Position numbers and translations under genes: made by a program
The notes under the pieces: generated by a model
What the model saw: only the letters and a program-made list of their open reading frames with translations
Database searches by the model: none
What the model was told of the DNA's origin: nothing
Shown here: piece after piece, positions 25,943 through 35,376 of the stretch
How the letters are laid out: every line of letters starts with the position of its first letter
Numbering within the stretch: position 1 is the stretch's first letter
Assembly: GCA_963815645.1 (NCBI GenBank)
Contig: CAWFHL010000001.1
Span: forward strand, 1,612,001-1,676,000
Direction: 5' to 3'
DNA: 64,000 bases
From: JBBRHQ01 sp963815645
Lineage (GTDB): Bacteria; Actinomycetota; Thermoleophilia; Solirubrobacterales; 70-9

Positions 25943-28307
25943 ATGAGGGGCGGAGAGAGCTTGTCTTCCCGTCTCCTGCCAAGCGCACTCATCGTGGCCG
26001 CAATCGCCGGCACCCTGGCGCAGCCGGGCGTCGCCGGAGCCTCGCCGTACATTCAGGCCCATCGCGGCGGGGCGATTGTCAAGGGCCAGTCCGACCTACC
26101 CGGAGAACACGATGCCGGCCTTCCGCCGCGCGGCGCGTCAGGGCTTCGTGCTCGAGCTCGACGTGAAGCTGACCGCCGACCGCGTGCCGGTCGTCTTCCA
26201 CGACGCCACCCTCGATCGAGTCACGCCCTGCACCGGTCTTCTGGCCGACCGCACTCTGGCCCAGCTTCGCGGCTGCAAACTCGACGTGCTCGGCGCCGAG
26301 GATCACCTCCGCCACCTGCCGAGCGGCGATCGCCGGCGGGCGCCGATCCCGATGCTCTCCGCGGTGCTGCGGCTGCTGCGGAGGACCGGGGCATCGGCGA
26401 ACATTGAGATCAAGAACATCCCCACCGATGCAGATTTCGACGCGACCTCGCAATTCGCGACCACGGTCGCAGACGCGATAAACGGCAGTGGTGTCCCCTC
26501 CGATCAGCTGATCGTCCAGAGCTTCTGGCCCCCCAACCTGACCGTCGCTCAGCAGCGGCTGCCTAACGTCAACAAGTCGTTCCTCAGCATCGGGGCCGCC
26601 AACGCGGCCGGCATCGGCCTGGCCCACGCCAACGGCTTTCAGTGGGTCTCGCCGCAGTGGCCGATCTCCCAGGAGTACGTCTCCGAGGCGCACTCTCAGG
26701 GCCTGCGGGTCGTTCCCTATACGGTCGATCAGGCGGCGGATATGAAGGCCGCATTCGATCTCGGCGTCGATGCCCTGATCACCAATGATCCGACCACCGC
26801 CCGCCGGGTCTTCGCGCGCGCCCAGGGACCCCCGCCGCGCATCCCGGCGCCCCCGACCGCCTCGCAATGCCGGCGGGTGGCCGCCTCGCGCAGTCTGCCG
26901 CCGATCCGCGCCTTCGACCCGGCCCCGGGAGCCCCGCGCGTTTTCGCGATGCAGTTCAAGCAGGATCCGCGCCGCGTCCGGACCTACGGCTCCTTCCGGC
27001 GAGCGATCGAGTGCATGATCCGCCGCTACGTCCTTCCCTATGAGGTGAAGGGCAGGCCCAACGTCGTCGCCTTCAACGAGGACGTCGGATTGATGACCCT
27101 GGCGACCGGCTCCCGGGGGGCCTCGGCCCGGAAGATCGCCGCTGGGCCGGACCCGCCGGCGGCCTGCGCCGGCTCACCGCCGCCCTGCGCGGCGCTGCTT
27201 GCGGCGCTCTCCGCGGGCAGCGCGTATGCCGGCCCGGGCGCCGCCTATCAGACCCGCTTCCCGGGCGTTCCGGGGCTGGCCGCTCCCTTCCTCTCCGCAA
27301 CCGACACCTTCGCGCGGGGTTGGATGCAGGTCTTTTCCGACATGGCCCGCCGCTATGGGGTCTACTTGCTGGGCTCAAACGACCAGGCGCCGTTCCGCGA
27401 GTCGCGCGATCCCGCCGAGATCGAAACCTTCCGCGATCCGGACCAGCCGAAGCCCGACAGCGTCTTCGTCGCCACCGCCCCGCAGGTCTACAACCAGGCC
27501 TTCCTCTGGGCCCCGCGCTACGTCCGCCGGGAGGGGCCGCTGCCGCTGCGAAACGTCGTCGCGGAGAACCGCAAGGTGCCGCTGACGCCGATCGAGCAGT
27601 CCCTGTCGCTCACCCCGGGACCGGCGAGCGGCGCCGATGCGATCGCCAACCTCCGCCCCTATCGGCTTCGGCACAGCCGGGCGCGGATGGCCTTCGCGAC
27701 CAGCCTGCCGGCCTTCACCTACGGGTACGCCCTGGGAATGAAGCCGCCCGCTCTCGACCCGTGCTCGGACGTCTCCACCTATTACATGCCCTGCCTGGAG
27801 CGGCTCGGCGCGAACCTGGTGATACAGGACGAGGCCAACCCCGGCGCCTGGGCCGGAACCGGCGGGCAGGGGGCGTGGCAGCCACTTGAGTGGATGGGCT
27901 CGACCTGGCGTGCGAGTGCCGATCCGACCGTCTCCTTCGACTACAACGTCACCCCCCACCTGGTCGGCAACCTCGCCGACCTAGCCTTCGACGGTCAGAC
28001 CGCGATCACCCAGCGGGGCCTGCGCGGGCCGCGGCGCTGCACCTACATCGGCAACCGGCGCGCCCTGCCGACCGACCCGCCACAGTTCCACCGCTACGCG
28101 GGGCGCAAACGCCAGTTCCTGGCGATCGCTCCCTGGGTGCGGCCGGACGGGGCGCGCGCCGATCTGCAGAGGACCGCCGACCGGCTCAGCGGCTACTCGG
28201 GCAGCAAGATCGAGAATGACTATCTGGAGACGGCGGTGATCGCCGATCTACCGTTCCCCCGGGACCGCAGGCGACCAAACTGCCTCGGGGTCCGGGGCCG
28301 CCGCTAG
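25943..28307 (+). CDS. Exported GDPD fused to a nitrilase-like domain (one frameshift)
   Basis: ATG 25943 opens a signal peptide (LIVAAIAGTLAQPGVAGAS) and the glycerophosphodiesterase motif YIQAHRGG. At about 26085-26096 the reading moves to another frame, continuing SPTYPENTMPAFRRA, LELDVKLT, FHDATLDRVT and IEIKNI, the standard order of GDPD catalytic residues (His/Arg, Glu/Asn, Glu/Asp, His). The remaining ~480 residues are nitrilase-like: NVVAFNEDVGL (Glu codon at 27078), ENRKVPLTPIE (Lys codon at 27573) and LDPCSDVSTYYMP (Cys codon at 27762) give the E-K-C triad in the right order and spacing, with VYNQAFLWAP between. It would hydrolyse glycerophosphodiesters outside the cell; the second activity is unknown. 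Confidence 0.75.
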
Positions 28308-28319
28308 GCCCTCTGCCTC

Positions 28320-28334
28320 AGGTCGGGACGACCT
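28320..28334. terminator. Small hairpin between convergent stops
   Basis: AGGTCG (28320-28325) and CGACCT (28329-28334) pair around GGA exactly between the stops at 28307 and 28335. Only a 6-bp stem, so weak evidence. Confidence 0.3.
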
Positions 28335-28995
28335 CTAGCTCCCGTGGCCTGCCCGTTGCCGATGGTGCTTGACGAAGCGCAAGCACTGCCTTCTTGCTCC
28401 TGAAGCCGATATCGCAGCCAACCGCCGTGGCGGCACTGCCTGCGCGTGGTCGGCAGCGCAGGCGCGTCGGAGACCACCGCCCTGCCGATCAGCGCCCCCC
28501 GAACCAATCCAGCGCGCCGAGCTTGCAGTCGATCGGATCGGGGAACTCAGGGTCAGCCGGCCAGTACTGGAAGACGTCGCGGCCGGAGCCGCCGTTGTCC
28601 ACGATCCTGAGGCTGAAGCCGAGGATGCCGGGCAGATTGGCAAAGGGCCCCTGGACCGTGAGCACGGCGACGTTGCCGTTGACGTTGAGGCAGGAGACCG
28701 GCCCGGTGATCGGCAGGATCCCGCCGGGGTTGAAGGACGCGGTGCCGCTCGGGTTCTCGCCCGAGGGACCGCTGGAGGCGTCGACCTCGATCTCAAGGGC
28801 GCTGAAATCGTCGGTGATCAGGTTGTTCCCGCTGGCGGTGACGGTGTCGCGCAGCGCCGAGCCCCGCCGCTGCTTCGCCGAAGCCGGTGAGGCGAGCAGG
28901 ATGAGGGCGAGGATCAGCGCGAAGCCGGGGGCGATCCGGCGAGCCGCAGCCGAGCGGATCAATCGGCAGCCTCCCCATTGCGGAGAGTTTCGCAC
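28335..28995 (-). CDS. Exported protein related to the N-terminal domain of the 7.6-kb Ig protein (several frameshifts)
   Basis: ATG 28995 opens a signal peptide (LALILALILLASPASA) and a domain with DDFSALEIEVDASSGPSGEN, ITGPVSCLNVNGNVAVL and VFQYWPADPEFPDPIDC, closely matching residues 40-165 of the gene at 7648. The open frame stops early at 28489 after WFGGR, but one more G in the G-run there restores ALIGRAVVSDAP as in the paralogue. Further down, QCRHGGW, IGFRSKK and QCLRFVKHHRQRAGHGS lie in different frames and together form a Cys-containing C-terminal tail ending at 28335. At least three single-base shifts are needed. Function unknown; divergent from the riboswitch-controlled gene. Confidence 0.6.
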
Positions 28996-29018
28996 ACATT
29001 CGCTCGGAGCTCGCAGGA

Positions 29019-29046
29019 CTAATGACCTCCTAATGGTTTGCTAATC
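29019..29046. promoter_or_regulatory. Three 11-bp-spaced direct repeats CTAAT[G/C]
   Basis: CTAATG at 29019, CTAATG at 29030 and CTAATC at 29041 recur at an exact 11-bp period, the spacing used by OmpR/PhoB/PhoP-type response regulators. The array lies 24 bp upstream of the minus-strand start at 28995 and just before the c-di-AMP riboswitch, so it could control either gene. Confidence 0.45.
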
Positions 29047-29065
29047 TTCCGGCCAGTTCAAATCC

Positions 29066-29190
29066 TGCTGAGTCCCCGCCAGCTCTTGGCTGCGGGGGAC
29101 GGGGGACCCAATTGTTGGGGCGAATCGCGGCCGTAGCGTCGCGTAGCGCTAGCTCTTCAGCGCGAGCCCGTCAGCTAACCCCGGAAGCGA
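29066..29190 (+). ncRNA. c-di-AMP riboswitch (ydaO/yuaA type)
   Basis: The conserved core segments appear in order: CGGGGGACCCAATTGTTGGG (29099-29118) with GGGGCGAATC overlapping its end, CCGTAGCG (29131-29138), then CTTCAGCGCGAGCCCGTCAG (29154-29173) and CTAACCCCGGAAGCG. These match the GGGGGACCCA / GGGGCGAA / GAGCCCGUCAGCUAACC signature of ydaO motif RNAs. The 5' hairpin TCCCCGC...GCGGGGGA (about 29072-29099) precedes the core. In actinobacteria this class usually sits upstream of Rpf-like and cell-wall hydrolase genes, and the next gene is exactly that. By family knowledge c-di-AMP binding lowers expression. Exact limits need a covariance model. Confidence 0.85.
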
Positions 29191-29205
29191 CGAGAGCGGA
29201 GCGTG

Positions 29206-29648
29206 ATGAGTTTCAAACCTTCCCTGGCGAACCATCGTTCCTGGCTGTGCGCGGTCGCGATCGCGGCGCTTGCCCTGCTGGCTACCGCGGCGATCGGCGC
29301 GGGCGCGGCGGGCGCGTCCAGCGGCGGCGTAGGCACCGGAGGGGGCGGCAGCCCACTCGGCGAGCAAGCGCCTCGCCGACCGCTATGACCGGATCTGGTT
29401 CGGCTTCCCGCGCAGCGCCAGGCGATGGGCGCACCGGACAAGTCGAGTGCGAGTCCGGCAGCAACCCGCGCGCGATCGGAGGCGGAGGCATCTATCGCGG
29501 AGCATTCCAGTTCCTCAAATCGACCTGGCGGAGCTCACCGAAGAGCCCGGGCGGGGACCCGATCACCTACTCCTACCGCACCCAGGGCGTGGTCGCCGTA
29601 CTGCTGAAGCGCCGCGACGGCGCCGGCCACTGGCCGGTCTGCGGCTAG
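29206..29648 (+). pseudogene. Rpf-like transglycosylase, exported, frame-disrupted
   Basis: ATG 29206 has GGAG at 29198-29201. The first frame gives a signal peptide (VAIAALALLATAAIGAGAAG) and a Gly/Ser linker, then stops at 29388. SKRLADRYDRIW continues in a second frame, QAMGAPDK in a third, and from about 29430 VECESGSNPRAIGGGGIYRG and onwards through SPKSPGGDPITYSY to HWPVCG in a fourth segment. The last part is a clear transglycosylase-like/Rpf domain (PF06737 type) with the conserved C-E-S-G and W-P-x-C. Three shifts within about 110 bp make either a dead gene or local sequence error. Such proteins cleave peptidoglycan during resuscitation and growth. Preceded by the c-di-AMP riboswitch. 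Confidence 0.7.
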
Positions 29649-30513
29649 GCGGGGCCGGCCGCGGCCTTCTCGAGGCGCTCCGCGAGCCGGTTCATCCCCA
29701 GCCCGCGGGCCGCGGCCGCCGCGCCGCGCCAGTCGGTCGGCCGGTCCGCGGGGAGCTCCACCTCGGCGTCCTGCAGGGTCGCGATCCGCTTGAAGGCGAG
29801 CAGCTCATCGCGTGAGCCGAGCAGCGAGGTCCGCAGGCGCTGCCGGGTCTCGCTCACAGCCGCATCGAGCACCGCTTCCAGGGAGCCGTGGCGGCTGAGC
29901 AGCTCGGCGGCCGTCTTCTCCCCGACCCCCTTCGCTCCCGGGATGCCGTCGGAGGGGTCGCCGCGCAGGGCGATGAAGTCGGGCACCAGCTCGGGCCCGA
30001 TCCCGTAGCGGCGACGCACCTCAGCCGGGTTCACGACCTCGGCGCCGCGCCCACCGGTCCGCACGTAGAGGACGTTGACCCGCTCGCTCGCGCACTGATA
30101 CATGTCGCGATCTCCGGTCAGCAGCAGGGCTCTTCCTCCGGCCTCGCTCTCGCGCTCGGCGAAGGAGCCGAGCAGGTCGTCGGCCTCGAGCGAGTCATGG
30201 TCGGCGATCGTCCAGCCGAAGGCGCGGAAGAAGTCATGGCTGGCGGCGAACTGCGGCGCCAGCTCCTCCGGCACCGCTTCGCGCTCGGCGTGGTAGCGGG
30301 GAACAGCTCGACCCGGTAGGTGGCGGCGTCGGGGCCGAAGCAGAGGACGACGGCACGCGGGGAGTGAGCCTCGACCTCCCGCAGGATCAGGTTGGCCGCT
30401 CCCAGCAGGGCGTTGACAGGCTGGTCGTCGCTGCCGCGGATCGAGCGAGGCAGCGCGTAGAAGGCGCGGAACAGCATCGAGGGGGCGTCGACTGCGAGGA
30501 GCGGGCCGGGCAC
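29645..30513 (-). CDS. 5'-3' exonuclease (PolA N-domain/FEN type), one frameshift
   Basis: GTG 30513 starts PGPLLAVDAPSMLFRAFYALP; it is 6 nt after TACGGT (30525-30520), leaderless. At about 30298-30303 a run of four C must gain one C for VELFP to join RYHAEREAVPEELAPQF in the other frame. The rest holds EADDLLGSFAE and LLTGDRDMYQ, acidic metal-binding clusters, and GDPSDGIPGAKGVGEKTA, the helix-3-turn-helix DNA-binding motif. About 290 residues, a stand-alone flap/5' nuclease for Okazaki fragment or repair work; no polymerase domain follows. A broken copy of so conserved a gene suggests sequence error. Divergent from ettA with a 36-bp spacer. Confidence 0.85.
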
Positions 30514-30549
30514 CCGCCCACCGTAGCGACACGGCTATCGTGGCCGGCG

Positions 30550-32209
<1,660 letters not shown>

Positions 32210-32216
32210 CCGGATC

Positions 32217-32247
32217 TGCGCTTCGCCGCCTCAGGCGGCGAAGCGCA
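32217..32247. terminator. 14-bp perfect hairpin between convergent ettA and DUF2277 genes
   Basis: Arms TGCGCTTCGCCGCC (32217-32230) and GGCGGCGAAGCGCA (32234-32247) pair perfectly. The 3-nt loop TCA is the stop codon of the minus-strand DUF2277 gene, whose last codons form one arm. A shared bidirectional terminator. Confidence 0.7.
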
Positions 32248-32500
32248 GCTTGGCGCGGGCACGGCGTTTGGCCGCCTCCGCATCCCGGTCCTTCGGGGGC
32301 GCCGAGGTGGTGAGCCCGTCGATCAGGTCCCGTGTCGCGATGGCGATCTCCTCGACGGCACGGTCGAAAACCTCGGAGTTCGCCTTGGACGGCTTGCTCG
32401 AGCCGCTGATCTTGCGCACGTACTGGAGGGCGGCTTCGTGCACCTCCTCCTCGGTGGCGGGGGGATCGAAATTGTGGAGGGTGCGGATATTTCGGCACAT
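32231..32500 (-). CDS. DUF2277 family protein
   Basis: 89 residues from ATG 32500, where the family's N-terminal signature MCRNIRTLHNFDPPAT starts; TACGCT (32512-32507) ends 6 nt upstream, so the mRNA is leaderless and the longer frame from 32545 is rejected. The family (PF10041) is short, with this Cys/Asn/Arg motif, an AALQYVRKISG helix and an APPKDRDAEAAK-type tail, all visible. No function is known; homologues are widespread in bacteria. The last codons form the terminator shared with ettA. Confidence 0.87.
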   Translation of the reverse strand: MCRNIRTLHNFDPPATEEEVHEAALQYVRKISGSSKPSKANSEVFDRAVEEIAIATRDLIDGLTTSAPPKDRDAEAAKRRARAKLRFAA

Positions 32501-32626
32501 GGCCCCAGCGTAGCGGCGCTTCGTCGAAGTTTCCGGCTGCACCACATCCCCGAGGTCGCAATCCAGAAGGGATTACTCCTGCGAGAGGGGTCCACGGCAT
32601 TGATCCGGCCGGGGTAGGGTCCAACC

Positions 32627-33109
32627 ATGGCCCGCCCTTCGGGGAGAGAGGAGACCGTCCAGGAGCGCCTCGACCGCAACCTCAGCGAGCTGCTCCAGGA
32701 GCTGCGGGTGGCGCTTCCGGGGGTGCAGGTCCTCTTCGCCTTCCTGCTGGCGGTGCCGTTCTCGAAGGGGTATTCCGGGATCACTCCGTTCCAGAAGGAC
32801 ACCTACTTCGCGACGCTGATCTTCACGACCGTCTCGGCGGCGCTGCTGATCGCGCCCTCCGCCTACCATCGCATCACCTTCCGCTACCAGCAGAAGGAGC
32901 GGCTGATCGTCCTCGCCAACCGCTTCGCGATCGCCGGCCTCGGCGCCCTGGCGCTGGCGATGACCGGGGCGGTGACACTGATCACCGACGTTCTCTACGG
33001 CACCCTGGCCACGGCGATCACGGGCGTTGGGGCGCTGCTGATGTTCCTCGCCCTCTGGTACGTCCTGCCGCTGCGGCGCCGCTTCAAGGAGAGGGGCCTG
33101 GACGCGTGA
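32627..33109 (+). CDS. DUF6328 family membrane protein
   Basis: 160 residues with four predicted membrane spans (about 37-53, 66-86, 105-128, 130-150) after a charged N-terminal helix (TVQERLDRNLSELLQELRV). The conserved PFSKGYSGITPFQKDTYF loop and LIAPSAYHRITFR follow the DUF6328 pattern. ATG 32627 lies 6 nt after TAGGGT (32615-32620), leaderless. Function unknown; common in actinobacteria. Convergent with the PBP gene. Confidence 0.8.
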   Translation: MARPSGREETVQERLDRNLSELLQELRVALPGVQVLFAFLLAVPFSKGYSGITPFQKDTYFATLIFTTVSAALLIAPSAYHRITFRYQQKERLIVLANRFAIAGLGALALAMTGAVTLITDVLYGTLATAITGVGALLMFLALWYVLPLRRRFKERGLDA

Positions 33110-33113
33110 GCCG

Positions 33114-35249
33114 CTAGGGCGGGGAGACGCCCCCGCCCGGGGTCACACCTCCGCCGACCGAGGGCGGCGGGGCGGGCGGGGCGGTTGTCCCGGGGGCCGA
33201 GGGACTGGTCTGACCCTGGCTGTCCGTCTGGGGCGAGTTCTTGTTCTGGTCGCCGCCACCGGTGCCACCGCCGTTTGGGACGCTCGGGCTGGTCGAAGGC
33301 GCCTGCGAGGCGGAGCGGGTGTTGCTGCTGTGCAGGGCGTGGAGGGTCGGGGTATCGGTCGGGGTCGCGAAGTCCTGGCAATCCCCGCCGACGGCCGCCG
33401 ACATGAACGATTGCCAGATCGGGCCCGCGGTCGATCCGCCGAAGCCGGTCGGGTCACGCGACTCCGGATGACCGACCCAGACCGCGGTCGCAAAGAGCGG
33501 CGTGTAGCCGACGAACCAAGCGTCCGACTCGCCCTCCGACGTGCCGGTTTTGCCGGCCTCGCTCGAGCACCCGATCGAGGTGTATCCGGCGCCAGTTCCC
33601 TGGGTGATCACCCCCTCGAGCAGCTTGGTCACGTCATAGGCCTGGCCCTGGGTCAGCACCCGGTTACCGGAGTCGGGGTCGGTCTGATCGACCTTGCCGC
33701 CGGGGAATTCGACCCTGCTGACCGCGGTCGGCGCGTGGTGGATCCCCCCCGAGGCAAGGGTGGCGTACCCGTTCGCCATCTCCAGCGGGGTGACCCCGAC
33801 GCGGAGACCGCCGATCGCCTCAGCGGGGAGCGAATCGAGCGGAGAGGTGATCCCCATCTGGTGCGCAGTGCGGCTGACGTTCTCGGGCCCGACGTCGAGG
33901 TCGAGCTGCGCGAAGACGGCGTTGACCGAGTCCCAGGTCGCCTCCGAGAGAGGCATCACCCCGCCCCCGGGCTCGGCGTTGTTGACGGTCCAGGTGGAGC
34001 CGCCTGGTGTGACCAGCGTCTTCGGCGCAGTGCCGTCGTAGTAGGTCGTGTAGGGGTCGATCCCCTGCTTGATCGCCGTCGTCAGCACGAATGTCTTGAA
34101 AGACGATCCGGGCTGGCGGTGCGCCTGGAAGGCGTAGTTGAACTGGTTGTCCTCGGAGTACTGGCCCTGGCTGGAGGCGAGGGCGACGATCTCGCCGTTA
34201 CTCGGGTTGACCGAGGCCAGTGCCGCGGCCGGCCCGCCCCCCGAGTAGCAGACCCCGCAGGAATCGACCGCCGCCTGAGCGTACCCCTGGAGGGTGGGGT
34301 CGATCGTCGTAAAGGCCTTCAGGCCTCCGTTGCGCACAGTGTTGACCCCGTAGCGGTCGATCAGCTGCTGCTGGACCAGGTCGAAGAGGAAGGGCTCGCG
34401 GATCGTCCGATACTTGTCGCCCGGACTCAGCCCGAGCCCGCGGTTGCGGGCGATCCGGTATTTGGCACGGCTGATGTAGCCCTGGTCCACCATCGCCTTC
34501 AGCACCTCGTTGCGGCGATCGAGCGCCGCCTTCGGATCGATGAACGGGTTGTAGGCGGAGGGCGCCTGCGGCAGGCCGGCGATCATCGCCGCCTCGGTCA
34601 GGCGGAGCTCCTTGGCGTGCTTGCCGTAGTAGGTCTCGGCCGCCGCCTCGACCCCTACCGCCGTCTCGCCCTCGACGGTGCCGTAGGGAGCCGAATTGAG
34701 GTAGGAGGTGAGGATCCACCGCTTCGAGTGGGCATCCTCCATGTCATTGGCGAGGTGCGCCTCGATCACCTTGCGCTTGATCGTGTCCTCGGGGTTCTGG
34801 ATGTAGAGGTTGCGGACCAGCTGCTGGGTGATGGTCGAGGCGCCCTGGACCGGCTTGCCCCCGGCGAGAATGTCCTCCCAGGCGGCGCGCGCGATCCCGG
34901 CCGGGTCGATCCCCCCGTGGTTATAGAAGTTGTGATCCTCGATCGCGACCGTCGCGTCCTCGAGGTTCTGCGGAATCGCGTCCCAACCGACCGGCTGGCG
35001 GATGTTGCTCGACTGGATGAAGCCGAGCAGGCTGCCGTCCGCCGCGTAGATCGCCGATGATCTCCCCTTCTCGATCCGGTGCAGGCTGGAGAGGGGCGGT
35101 GCGGAGTTGTAGATGTTGATCACCCATCCGGTGGCAACCCCGCCGGCGACCACCAGCATGCCGAGGAAGACCCCCAGCCCCAGCAGGAGCTTCTTCCAGG
35201 CCGGGGACCGCATGCCGCGCCGGCGACGTCTCTGCGCCCGTGTTGCCAT
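33114..35249 (-). CDS. Class A penicillin-binding protein (bifunctional transglycosylase/transpeptidase)
   Basis: 711 residues. A basic N-terminus and one membrane anchor (about 15-40) lead into the GT51 domain with EDHNFYNHGGIDPAG (catalytic Glu) and GASTITQQLVRNLYI. The transpeptidase domain has GSSFKTFV (S-x-x-K), SVNAVF (S-x-N) and KTGTSEG (K-T-G), so both activities look intact. The C-terminal ~80 residues are a Pro/Thr/Ser/Gly-rich tail usual in actinobacterial PonA-like enzymes. It polymerises and cross-links peptidoglycan outside the membrane. A GC-rich hairpin (33117-33138, arms GGGCGGGG and CCCCGCCC) overlaps its last codons at the convergent junction with the DUF6328 gene. Confidence 0.93.
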   Translation of the reverse strand: MATRAQRRRRRGMRSPAWKKLLLGLGVFLGMLVVAGGVATGWVINIYNSAPPLSSLHRIEKGRSSAIYAADGSLLGFIQSSNIRQPVGWDAIPQNLEDATVAIEDHNFYNHGGIDPAGIARAAWEDILAGGKPVQGASTITQQLVRNLYIQNPEDTIKRKVIEAHLANDMEDAHSKRWILTSYLNSAPYGTVEGETAVGVEAAAETYYGKHAKELRLTEAAMIAGLPQAPSAYNPFIDPKAALDRRNEVLKAMVDQGYISRAKYRIARNRGLGLSPGDKYRTIREPFLFDLVQQQLIDRYGVNTVRNGGLKAFTTIDPTLQGYAQAAVDSCGVCYSGGGPAAALASVNPSNGEIVALASSQGQYSEDNQFNYAFQAHRQPGSSFKTFVLTTAIKQGIDPYTTYYDGTAPKTLVTPGGSTWTVNNAEPGGGVMPLSEATWDSVNAVFAQLDLDVGPENVSRTAHQMGITSPLDSLPAEAIGGLRVGVTPLEMANGYATLASGGIHHAPTAVSRVEFPGGKVDQTDPDSGNRVLTQGQAYDVTKLLEGVITQGTGAGYTSIGCSSEAGKTGTSEGESDAWFVGYTPLFATAVWVGHPESRDPTGFGGSTAGPIWQSFMSAAVGGDCQDFATPTDTPTLHALHSSNTRSASQAPSTSPSVPNGGGTGGGDQNKNSPQTDSQGQTSPSAPGTTAPPAPPPSVGGGVTPGGGVSPP

Positions 35250-35314
35250 CAGCTAAGGATGGCATTTCGACCGTTCTGTCCGTGTGCCTGCCGGCGACGC
35301 CGAAATCGTTGGAC

Positions 35315-35352
35315 TGTGCGGTTGATGTCGCCATTGCCGCATCAACTGCACA
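35315..35352. promoter_or_regulatory. 13-bp inverted repeat upstream of PBP gene
   Basis: TGTGCgGTTGATG (35315-35327) and CATCAACtGCACA (35340-35352) pair with one mismatch around 12 nt. It lies 66 bp upstream of the PBP start and 25 bp after the stop of the P450 gene, both minus strand. It could be a terminator for the P450 or an operator for the PBP; there is no T-tract. Confidence 0.4.
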
Positions 35353-35376
35353 GGGGGCGCCGGCGAGGCGAGACCC

